Origin: Gammaproteobacteria bacterium
GTDB lineage: Bacteria; Pseudomonadota; Gammaproteobacteria; Burkholderiales; Gallionellaceae
Direction: 5' to 3'
Length of the DNA: 42,571 nucleotides
NCBI GenBank assembly: GCA_018819205.1
Contig: JAHJQE010000062.1
Span: forward strand, 1 to 42,571
Shown here: positions 17,206 through 24,296 of the stretch, one piece after another
Numbering within the stretch: the first letter of the stretch is position 1
Layout of the letters: the number at the start of each line of letters is the position of its first letter
Position numbers and translations under genes: made by a program
Notes under the pieces: generated by a model
The model's database searches: none
Seen by the model: the letters and a program-made list of their open reading frames with translations, nothing else
What the model was told of the DNA's origin: nothing

Positions 17206-18345
17206 ATGATGAATATGCGATTACCTGTATTTCTGCTGTGTGTGCTGTCCGGCTTGTTCAATCCCGTCCACGCTTTTCCACTCGCCCCGACCCTGGCTGC
17301 GAAGCACTATGCGCTGTATGACGCCAGCAGTGGGCAGATGCTGGTGACCGAAGCGGCAGATGAGCATGTCGCCCCCGGCTCCCTGACCAAGCTGATGACA
17401 GCCTATGTGGTGTTCGGGGCGATCAAGCGCGGCGAACTGTTGCCTTCCCGGCTTCTGACACCCACCCCTTATGCGCTGCGTCTGCAGAATGAAGAGCCGC
17501 GTATGTTCCTTGAAGCCGGCAAGGAAGTGGCGGTCGAAGTGTTGTTGCGCGGATTGATCGTGCAATCGGCCAACGATGCTGCGCGTGTTCTGGCAGAAGG
17601 CATCGCGCACCACGAGATCGCCTTCGCGGACCGCATGAACGCCGAGGCACAGCGATTGGGACTGCATGACACGCACTTCACCAATGCGACCGGCGAGGCC
17701 GATCCGCTGCACTACAGCAGCGCACATGATCTGACGCTGATCGCTGCAGCACTGGTACGAGATTTTCCGGATTTCTACAGCTTGTATGCCTTGCGCGAAT
17801 ACAGCTACAACGGCATCAACCAGTTCAACCGCAATCGCCTGCTATGGCTGGATCCGCATGTGGACGGCATGCAGACCGCATACAGCGAAGAGACCGGGTT
17901 TTCACTGGCTGCCTCGGCATTGCGCGAGCCGCGCCGCCTGATCGCCGTAGTGATCGGCGCTAACAAGGAGACTCAGCGTACCGCCGAGACCCAACGTCTG
18001 CTGAACCACGGCTTCCGCCAGTATGAATCGCTGTTGCTCTATAAGAAACAGCAGGCGGTACGCAGTGTTCCGGTATGGAAAGGCACGATCGACCAACTCG
18101 ACATCGGCTTCCGCGCAGACCGCTATGTCACCATTCCCACCGGACAACGCGAACAGTTGAGCGCACAATTGGAAACGTCGCAACCGCTGGTCGCGCCTGT
18201 GAATGCAGGGCAACAACTCGGCACGCTGCACCTTTCGCTGAACGGCGAGCCATATCTCGACCTGCCGCTGGTGGCATTGCAAACGGTACCGCTGGCCAAT
18301 GTGTTCTCGCGCGGGGTGGATGCGATACGATTGTTGTTCCAATAG
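17206..18345 (+). CDS. D-Ala-D-Ala carboxypeptidase family protein (PBP5/6-like) with altered KTG motif
   Basis: The 379-residue protein has a signal peptide (cleavage after PVHA), a penicillin-binding peptidase domain (about 30-270) and the C-terminal PBP5 beta domain. The SxxK motif is S59-LTK62 and the SxN motif is S121-A-N123. Where active family members have KTG, within a segment DGLKTGHT, this protein reads DGMQTAYS: Lys is Gln223 and Gly is Ala225. That Lys contacts the substrate carboxylate or penicillin, so activity may be weak, changed or lost. The C-terminus has a short hydrophobic/amphipathic stretch (NVFSRGVDAIRLLFQ) as PBP5 uses for membrane anchoring. It leads the operon with dat, ybeD and lipB. 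Confidence 0.88.
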   Translation: MMNMRLPVFLLCVLSGLFNPVHAFPLAPTLAAKHYALYDASSGQMLVTEAADEHVAPGSLTKLMTAYVVFGAIKRGELLPSRLLTPTPYALRLQNEEPRMFLEAGKEVAVEVLLRGLIVQSANDAARVLAEGIAHHEIAFADRMNAEAQRLGLHDTHFTNATGEADPLHYSSAHDLTLIAAALVRDFPDFYSLYALREYSYNGINQFNRNRLLWLDPHVDGMQTAYSEETGFSLAASALREPRRLIAVVIGANKETQRTAETQRLLNHGFRQYESLLLYKKQQAVRSVPVWKGTIDQLDIGFRADRYVTIPTGQREQLSAQLETSQPLVAPVNAGQQLGTLHLSLNGEPYLDLPLVALQTVPLANVFSRGVDAIRLLFQ

Positions 18346-18354
18346 GAGGTGACG

Positions 18355-19209
18355 ATGACTGTCTATCTGAATGGGGCTTTCATGCCTATCGAAGAAGCCA
18401 AGGTGCCGGTACTTGATCGAGGCTTCATCTTCGGCGATGGCGTGTATGAGGTTATACCGGTCTATTCCGGACGCCCCTTCCGCATGCGCGACCACTTGCA
18501 ACGCCTGCAACACAGTCTGGACGGCATCCGCTTACCCAACCCGCACAGCATCGATGAGTGGGAAGGCATCCTGAACGAGATGATCGCGCGCACCGCACTG
18601 GAAGACCTATACCTCTACCTGCACATCACGCGCGGCGTCGCCAAGCGCGACCACCCATTCCCCAAACCGCCGGTGCCGCCGACCGTGTTCGTGATGAGCA
18701 ATCCGCTCAGCCATCCCCCTGCCGAAACGATAGAACGCGGCGTCTCCGCCATCACCGTGACGGATAACCGCTGGTTGCGCTGCGACATCAAATCCATCTC
18801 GCTGCTGCCCAATGTCCTGATGCGCCAAGCTTCCGTCGATGCTGGGTGCGGCGAGGCCATCCTGATCCGCGACGACAGCTTCATGACCGAGGGTTCGGCC
18901 AGCAACATCTTCGTGGTCAAGGATGGCGTGCTGCTGGCACCACCCAAGAATCACCTGATGTTGCCCGGCATCACCTATGACGTGATCTTCGAACTTGCCG
19001 ACGCGCACAACATCCCGCACCAGGTGCGCAAGATCATGAAAGAAGAACTGTTCAGCGCTGACGAGTTGTTGCTGACCTCCTCCACCCGCGAAGTGCTGGC
19101 TATCACCTCCGTGGATGGAAAACCCGTCGGGGACGGAAAGCCTGGTGCGATGTTCGCGCGGCTGTATCCCCTGTACCAGACTTTCAAAAAGGAAATCATG
19201 CGCAAATGA
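18355..19209 (+). CDS. dat: D-amino-acid transaminase (class IV aminotransferase)
   Basis: The 284-residue PLP enzyme has the fold-type IV signature with catalytic K146 in RCDIKSISLLPNV, which closely follows the D-alanine transaminase motif. DRGFIFGDGVYEV near the start and MTEGSASNIFVV for phosphate binding are also typical. It interconverts D-alanine and D-glutamate with 2-oxo acids, feeding peptidoglycan precursors, which fits its place after a D-Ala carboxypeptidase gene. An AGGAGG site 5 bases before the ATG at 18355 sets this start over the GTG at 18349. A branched-chain aminotransferase is the main alternative. Confidence 0.87.
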   Translation: MTVYLNGAFMPIEEAKVPVLDRGFIFGDGVYEVIPVYSGRPFRMRDHLQRLQHSLDGIRLPNPHSIDEWEGILNEMIARTALEDLYLYLHITRGVAKRDHPFPKPPVPPTVFVMSNPLSHPPAETIERGVSAITVTDNRWLRCDIKSISLLPNVLMRQASVDAGCGEAILIRDDSFMTEGSASNIFVVKDGVLLAPPKNHLMLPGITYDVIFELADAHNIPHQVRKIMKEELFSADELLLTSSTREVLAITSVDGKPVGDGKPGAMFARLYPLYQTFKKEIMRK

Positions 19210-19475
19210 GTGAACAGACAGCCCCACTGATCGATTTTCCCTGCGACTTCCCCATCAAAGTGTTCGGCATCGCCCAACAGGGATTCGCACAAGCGGTAGC
19301 CGAAGCAGTCAAGCTGCACGCACCGGACTTCGACGCGGCAAACATCGAGATGCGTGCCAGCAGTGGCGCCAAATATCTCAGCCTGACCTGTACGGTACAC
19401 GTCACCTCGCGCGAACAACTCGATGATGTCTATCGCGTACTCAGTTCGCACCCGATGGTGAAGATGGTGTTATGA
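19206..19475 (+). CDS. ybeD: YbeD/DUF493-family small protein
   Basis: An 89-residue protein with the YbeD ferredoxin-like (ACT-like) fold: [14 protein letters not shown] near the start, then [20 protein letters not shown] and the end [11 protein letters not shown]. It is conserved beside lipB in many proteobacteria, and its function is still unclear, though an allosteric or lipoylation-linked role has been guessed. Its ATG overlaps the dat stop (ATGA). Confidence 0.92.
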   Translation: MSEQTAPLIDFPCDFPIKVFGIAQQGFAQAVAEAVKLHAPDFDAANIEMRASSGAKYLSLTCTVHVTSREQLDDVYRVLSSHPMVKMVL

Positions 19476-19494
19476 AAGTGCCGAGGGCCGAATC

Positions 19495-20145
19495 GTGACC
19501 ACGCCGCCCATCCATATCCGCGCACTGGGCATGGTCGAATACGAGCCGACCTGGCGTGCCATGCAGCAGTTCACCAGCGAGCGCACCGCCGACACGCTGG
19601 ATGAGATCTGGCTGGTACAACATCCGCCGACCTACACCCAAGGGCAGGCGGGCAAGCCCGAACACCTGCTGAACCCGACATCGATACCGGTCGTCAAGAT
19701 CGACCGCGGCGGACAGATCACCTATCACGGCCCCGGCCAGATGGTGATCTATCTGTTGCTCGACCTGCGCCGCTGGAAGATCAACGTACGTGATCTGGTG
19801 CGCCTGATCGAACAAGCCGTGATAGCCCTGCTGGCTGAACATGGGGTACAGGCGGAAGGACGAACGGATGCGCCCGGTGTGTATGTGAACGGCGCCAAGA
19901 TCGCCGCGCTGGGCTTGAAGATCAGGAACAGCTGTTGCTACCACGGTCTGTCATTCAATGTCGACATGGACCTGACGCCGTTCGACAACATCAATCCCTG
20001 CGGCTATCAAGACTTGCGCGTGACACAATGTGTGGAACTGGGTATCGCAGCAGAATTTGAAGAGTTACAGGCTGAACTGACACAAAATCTGGTGCACGGT
20101 CTGCAACGGCAGCTGCTGGCGAAGGGAGCCGTTCTCAGTGCTTGA
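19495..20145 (+). CDS. lipB: Octanoyl-[acyl carrier protein]:protein octanoyltransferase
   Basis: The 216-residue enzyme moves octanoyl groups from ACP to lipoyl domains of E2 and GcvH proteins. [14 protein letters not shown] at 71-84 is the LipB signature. Catalytic residues are K135 ([12 protein letters not shown]) and C169 (INPCGYQ). The start is a GTG at 19495, with GAGGG seven bases upstream; family N-termini begin close to here ([13 protein letters not shown]). lipA, which commonly follows lipB, is not next; a convergent gene ends the operon. Confidence 0.94.
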   Translation: MTTPPIHIRALGMVEYEPTWRAMQQFTSERTADTLDEIWLVQHPPTYTQGQAGKPEHLLNPTSIPVVKIDRGGQITYHGPGQMVIYLLLDLRRWKINVRDLVRLIEQAVIALLAEHGVQAEGRTDAPGVYVNGAKIAALGLKIRNSCCYHGLSFNVDMDLTPFDNINPCGYQDLRVTQCVELGIAAEFEELQAELTQNLVHGLQRQLLAKGAVLSA

Positions 20146-20244
20146 CTAAGCAGGCGAAAGGCCATCGATCAGTTCAGTCAGACTTCAGGCCGAAGATCAC
20201 ACTCGCTTTATCGCCACCGATCAATTAGCGATCTATGCTGCCAT

Positions 20245-20276
20245 GTGCGGATATCCCTCAAGGTGGATATCCGCAC
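20245..20276. terminator. Long perfect hairpin between convergent genes
   Basis: GTGCGGATATCC/GGATATCCGCAC forms a perfect 12-base stem with an 8-base loop between lipB and the convergent TMTC-like gene. Neither side has a good T-run, so it may work as a rho-assisted or mRNA-stabilising element. The rest of the 156-base gap shows nothing recognisable. Confidence 0.5.
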
Positions 20277-20301
20277 GTTGCTTTGCATAGAATCGATGGA
20301 A

Positions 20302-21909
20302 TCAGTTGTCCAGCTTGTCACACCCCTTATTTGCCAGCCTGCAGGTCAGCTCATAATCGCGGCGCGCAAGATCGTGACGCCCCATCTGCTCGTAGGACAT
20401 GGCTCTTCCAAAATAGGGCCTCGGATTGATTCCCAGCTTCTGGGTCTCGGCGATACTGATCGCCTTGCCAAACGCCGTAGCGGCTTCTGGCCACTTTCCT
20501 TTCTGGGCATAGGCCGAGCCCAGATTGTTGTAGGAGAACGGCCAGTCAGGGTGCAGTTTCACTGACAACTCAAGCGCCTCGATCGCAGCATCATACTCGT
20601 CAACTTTGATGAGTTCGCTTCCCAGGTTGTAGTAGATGCGATAAACACCGGGCCGATCGGTATTGTCTTTCACCAGCCTGGCGGCATCGTCCCACAGGAT
20701 CAGAGGATGCGAGAACGACGCCAGCCTGTCCATCGAGATCGGGAACATCGCCAGCGCGATGGCCCCGACCACGATAGCAGCCATACGCTTGTCCAGCAGA
20801 TCCAGCAGCAAGGGCAGCAAGGCGCAAGCACCGACAGCCCACAGGTAGCTGCGGTACAGCACAAAACTCTCCTGGATACGGATGGTGGAGAACTCAGGCA
20901 GGAACATCATCCACGGAAACAGCATCGCAAATCCAAGCAAGCCCATCGATCCGCGCTTGAACAACAGCCAGCCAGCCAGCACTCCCCATGTCAGAAACGC
21001 CGCAAAAGCAGCAAGGTATCCTGACCACAAGGATGATGCGAACGGCTCGCGCATATCCACCGACATCCAGTTGGGATTGGGAAAGAGCCAAAGCGCGGCA
21101 TATTTGAAGAACAGCCAGCTCTGGGTCAGTACACTCAAAGGATAGTTCAGATCGCTGCCGGACTCGACCAGCATATCCGGCGCATAGACCTCGTAAGCGG
21201 TACCCAACACCCCCTTCTTCGCTGCGATGACCCAAAGTCCCACCAGCACGAACCCCAGGATAGGCATCCAGCGCTGTCTGAGTTTGCTGCGCCAATCCGT
21301 ATGCAGCAGGATGGTCAAGGCCAGCAACATGGCCGGCAGCATGATCGCATGCTCCTTGCTGAATACCGCCAGATAGTAGAACAGCACACTTGCCCACAAC
21401 CACGGTTTACTTTCCTGCTCATCACCACGCAGCCAGGCCAGCATCGCCAACAGACTGAACAGGGTCGCCATCAGTATCGTGCGCTGCAACAGATAACCGG
21501 CCGCGTACACGGCCACCGGGTGCAGCGCAAACAATAGCGCCGCCGCGAACGCCAGCCCGCCTGCAGTCAGGTGCTTCGCCGCACGCTGCCGCATCACTGT
21601 CGCGTACAGGCGACTCAGAAAGAAAAACAAGGCGATAGCGACTGCCGCGTGCAGCAGCAAATTCTCGATGCGGAAATGCAGCATATCGAGACCGAACATA
21701 GCCTTCCCCCATGCCAGCGAGGCATATGGCAGGGAACGCAGTTCAAAAAGAGAATAGTGATAATCGTCTATCGGCTGGTGCCCGATATCGTTCACCATGA
21801 AGAACGGCAGATCGTCGAACACGATAGGGTTCCACAGGAACTGCCCATACAAAGCCGCAACTGCCGCCAACAGCAGCAACACAAACAATGCGTGTGATTT
21901 TCTTAACAT
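20302..21909 (-). CDS. TMTC-like multi-membrane protein with C-terminal TPRs; candidate pilin glycosyltransferase
   Basis: The 535-residue protein has about ten hydrophobic helices up to about residue 400, then three TPR repeats (about 420-530: YNLGSELIKVDEYDAAIEAL, then FSYNNLGSAYAQKGKWPEA and the next). The N-terminal layout resembles eukaryotic TMTC O-mannosyltransferases: the acidic FDD after the first helix (NPIVFDDLPFF), a conserved HAAVAI segment, and LLFALHPVAVYAAGYLLQRT. That places it among GT-C fold glycosyltransferases. It lies directly downstream of the type IV pilin gene, a common place for pilin glycosyltransferases. Function as a pilin-modifying enzyme is inferred. Confidence 0.6.
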   Translation of the reverse strand: MLRKSHALFVLLLLAAVAALYGQFLWNPIVFDDLPFFMVNDIGHQPIDDYHYSLFELRSLPYASLAWGKAMFGLDMLHFRIENLLLHAAVAIALFFFLSRLYATVMRQRAAKHLTAGGLAFAAALLFALHPVAVYAAGYLLQRTILMATLFSLLAMLAWLRGDEQESKPWLWASVLFYYLAVFSKEHAIMLPAMLLALTILLHTDWRSKLRQRWMPILGFVLVGLWVIAAKKGVLGTAYEVYAPDMLVESGSDLNYPLSVLTQSWLFFKYAALWLFPNPNWMSVDMREPFASSLWSGYLAAFAAFLTWGVLAGWLLFKRGSMGLLGFAMLFPWMMFLPEFSTIRIQESFVLYRSYLWAVGACALLPLLLDLLDKRMAAIVVGAIALAMFPISMDRLASFSHPLILWDDAARLVKDNTDRPGVYRIYYNLGSELIKVDEYDAAIEALELSVKLHPDWPFSYNNLGSAYAQKGKWPEAATAFGKAISIAETQKLGINPRPYFGRAMSYEQMGRHDLARRDYELTCRLANKGCDKLDN

Positions 21910-21927
21910 GATTGCTTATCCCATAAA

Positions 21928-21958
21928 GCACAAAAGCCGGGAGACCCGGCTTTTGTGT
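21928..21958 (-). terminator. Intrinsic terminator after the pilin gene
   Basis: A 12- to 14-base stem (CACAAAAGCCGGG/CCCGGCTTTTGTG) with a 3-base loop starts 16 bases past the pilin stop. T-rich arms are present on both strands. It likely gives high pilin and low downstream expression. Confidence 0.85.
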
Positions 21959-21974
21959 TGCAACTGACTACAAC

Positions 21975-22451
21975 TTACTTACAGAATGTGTCTGTCACGC
22001 AAGTGCCGCTGGAATCCCAACGCACACCGGCAGAGCCGATGGTCGGAGTCAGGGTGTAGACCAGACCCTTGGTGGTATCGGTCTTGCCAGCCAGTGCGGT
22101 GGTAGCAGCCACGGTGATCACACCAGAGGCAACGCGCTTCGCGCCCACCACCTTAGTGCCGCCGATCGCAGTCCCAGAGCTACCGTCAATGCCCGTTGCG
22201 GAAGCATCAGGCAGGTTGACCGGGATACCATTGGAGCCAGCGTTACACTCGGAAGTCCAGGTGTCCGGGAAATCGGCGATACAGATCTCAACTGCAGTCT
22301 TCAGCGCGGCAGTACCTTGCACCAGCTCGGTCGCCTTGGCTTTCTTGGTGTAGTCACTGTAAGCAGGGATCGCCACAGCAGCCAGAATACCGATAATCGC
22401 GACCACGATCATCAGTTCGATCAGGGTAAAACCTTTTTGAACTTGTTTCAT
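21975..22451 (-). CDS. pilA: Type IV major pilin
   Basis: A 158-residue prepilin with short leader MKQVQKG cleaved before [22 protein letters not shown], the class IVa N-terminal helix with the conserved Glu5. The globular head has a first Cys pair (VEICIADF ... SECNAG) and a C-terminal pair CVTDTFC that closes the D-loop. The mature length of 151 residues is normal for PilA/PilE. It is preceded by a sigma-54 promoter and followed by a terminator, so it is its own unit within the minus-strand run. A pilin glycosylation candidate follows. The Thr/Ser-rich middle would suit O-glycosylation. Confidence 0.95.
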   Translation of the reverse strand: MKQVQKGFTLIELMIVVAIIGILAAVAIPAYSDYTKKAKATELVQGTAALKTAVEICIADFPDTWTSECNAGSNGIPVNLPDASATGIDGSSGTAIGGTKVVGAKRVASGVITVAATTALAGKTDTTKGLVYTLTPTIGSAGVRWDSSGTCVTDTFCK

Positions 22452-22519
22452 TGTTTATCTCCTATTCGGTTTGGAACGTTGCCCTTGCGGACACACACGG
22501 GGTGTGCGCTTGGATACTA

Positions 22520-22534
22520 GCAGGTTGTGTGCCA
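22520..22534 (-). promoter_or_regulatory. Sigma-54 promoter for the pilin gene
   Basis: On the minus strand TGGCACACAACCTGC keeps the GG and GC dinucleotides exactly 10 bases apart and matches TGGCAC-N5-TTGC in all but one position. It lies 68 bases before the pilin start, giving a leader near 57 bases. Pilin control by RpoN with PilS/PilR is well known in this group. Confidence 0.75.
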
Positions 22535-22622
22535 GCGTCCAATGCTGAATTGGCTGGGCTTGATGTCTGCCCACCGACGCAAGAGTGACCCAAAGCGCAG
22601 ACTGGGTGACGTTTTTTGTCAG

Positions 22623-24257
22623 TTATGGCTGATAGCCGGGTATCAGGGCTTCGTCTACCGGGTCGATCTGCTCGGGCGCCAGGAACTGACGCGCATACTC
22701 CAGATAGACTTTCTCACGGATGAAGGCGTCAAACAGGTCAGGGTCGATATGACCGTTCAATTTGAAATTACCGAGGATATCGAGCGACTCGGTCAGCGTC
22801 TTGCCCGGCTTATAGGGACGGTCCTTGGCAGTCAGGGCCTCGAATATGTCGGCGATACCCATCAGTCTTGCCTGGATGGACATCTGTTCTCGAGTCAGTC
22901 CTTTGGGGTAGCCTTTGCCATCCATGCGCTCGTGATGACCGCCAGCGTATTCGGGCACGCGCTTGAGGTGCTTGGGCCAGGGCAGGGATTCCAGCATCTT
23001 GATCGTGACCACGATGTGGTGATTGATGATCTCCCGCTCTGCAGCGGTGAGCGTACCGGCGCGTATGGTCAGGTTCTCGATCTCGTCCCCGGACAGGAAA
23101 TGGCGCGTCACGCCATCTACATCGCGCCATGGATAGGCCGCTATCGTATGCACTCTTGCAATGTCCGCATCCGACATCTTCTCGCCGCCGATGTTGGTTC
23201 GGCGCAGAAACTCCCTATCGTCATCAAGCTGACGCAAACGAGTTTCATATTCCTGCTGACTCGTCTCCCCACGCAATAAAGCGATCTCGGCATCGCGCTT
23301 GAGCAACTCGAAGCGTGTATCGATCAGCTGGATGCGGTCAAACAGAGTGTGCAACTTGGTCGCCTTATCCACCACATGGACAGGTGTGGTGATCTTGCCG
23401 CAGTCATGCAACAGGCCGGCGATCTTGAGCTCATATCGATCCTGATCGGTCAGATTGAACGCCTTGAGTTCACCCTCATCGGTGCGGCTGGCCGCTTCGG
23501 CCAGCATCATGGTCAGCGCGGGGACGCGTGCGCAGTGCCCACCCGTGTAGGGTGATTTATCGTCGATCGCGGTGTTGATGAGTTTGATGAAAGACTCGAA
23601 CAGCTCTTCCATCTGCAGGATCAAGCGACGGTTGCTGATGGCTATGGCGGCCTGGGATGCGAGCGATTCGAGCAGCTTCTGGTCGTCCAGTGAAAATTGC
23701 TGCACTTCCCCCTTTTCATCCAAGGCATTGATGAGCTGCAGCACGCCGATCACCTCGTGCGCGTGGTCGCGCATCGGCACAGCCAGGAATGAGCGTGAGC
23801 GATAGCCTGTCTTGGCATCGAAATGCTTGGTACCCGTGAAGTCGAATCCTTCTGCGATGTACGCATCCGGGATATTGATCGTCTCCCCGCTCAAGGCCGC
23901 GTGGCTGACTACCATGGCGTGGTTGGGTTCACCGTCCTTCCCTGTCAAATGGATGGGATAGAACGGAATCTCCTCACCGGAGGTGCCGCCCATGCTGATG
24001 CCGAGCGAGCGATTGCGCAATATCTCGAAAGTGAGTTCCTGTTTTTCCACGTCGCGCAGATATAGCGTACCGGCGTCGGCATTGGTGATCTTCATCGAGG
24101 CGCTCAGGATGTTCTCCAGCAGCCTGTCGATATCCCGCTCGCTGGAGAGCGCCGCCCCAATCGCATTCAGGTCGTTCAGGCGATTGAACAGGCTTTCCAG
24201 CATGCTACGCTGCGCCTGCTCTTGCGCCATGACGGCCTTGACCTTGCTTGTATCCAC
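22623..24257 (-). CDS. GAF-HD-GYP cyclic-di-GMP phosphodiesterase
   Basis: The 544-residue soluble protein has a GAF sensor domain (about 28-210) and an HD-GYP domain (about 215-520). The HD motif is LLHDCGK (H284, D285) and the GYP motif is HHERMDGKGYP (441-451). All metal ligands that can be seen are kept, so c-di-GMP hydrolysis is likely. The stretch between the HD and GYP motifs is about 155 residues, far longer than the usual 60 to 70, with a charged helical insert (about 303-355). It ends the signalling operon, 39 bases after the ATPase gene. Confidence 0.9.
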   Translation of the reverse strand: MDTSKVKAVMAQEQAQRSMLESLFNRLNDLNAIGAALSSERDIDRLLENILSASMKITNADAGTLYLRDVEKQELTFEILRNRSLGISMGGTSGEEIPFYPIHLTGKDGEPNHAMVVSHAALSGETINIPDAYIAEGFDFTGTKHFDAKTGYRSRSFLAVPMRDHAHEVIGVLQLINALDEKGEVQQFSLDDQKLLESLASQAAIAISNRRLILQMEELFESFIKLINTAIDDKSPYTGGHCARVPALTMMLAEAASRTDEGELKAFNLTDQDRYELKIAGLLHDCGKITTPVHVVDKATKLHTLFDRIQLIDTRFELLKRDAEIALLRGETSQQEYETRLRQLDDDREFLRRTNIGGEKMSDADIARVHTIAAYPWRDVDGVTRHFLSGDEIENLTIRAGTLTAAEREIINHHIVVTIKMLESLPWPKHLKRVPEYAGGHHERMDGKGYPKGLTREQMSIQARLMGIADIFEALTAKDRPYKPGKTLTESLDILGNFKLNGHIDPDLFDAFIREKVYLEYARQFLAPEQIDPVDEALIPGYQP

Positions 24258-24296
24258 TTGGCTCCCCGTATTTCCCTTGTCCCGTCTAGGCGGCCA

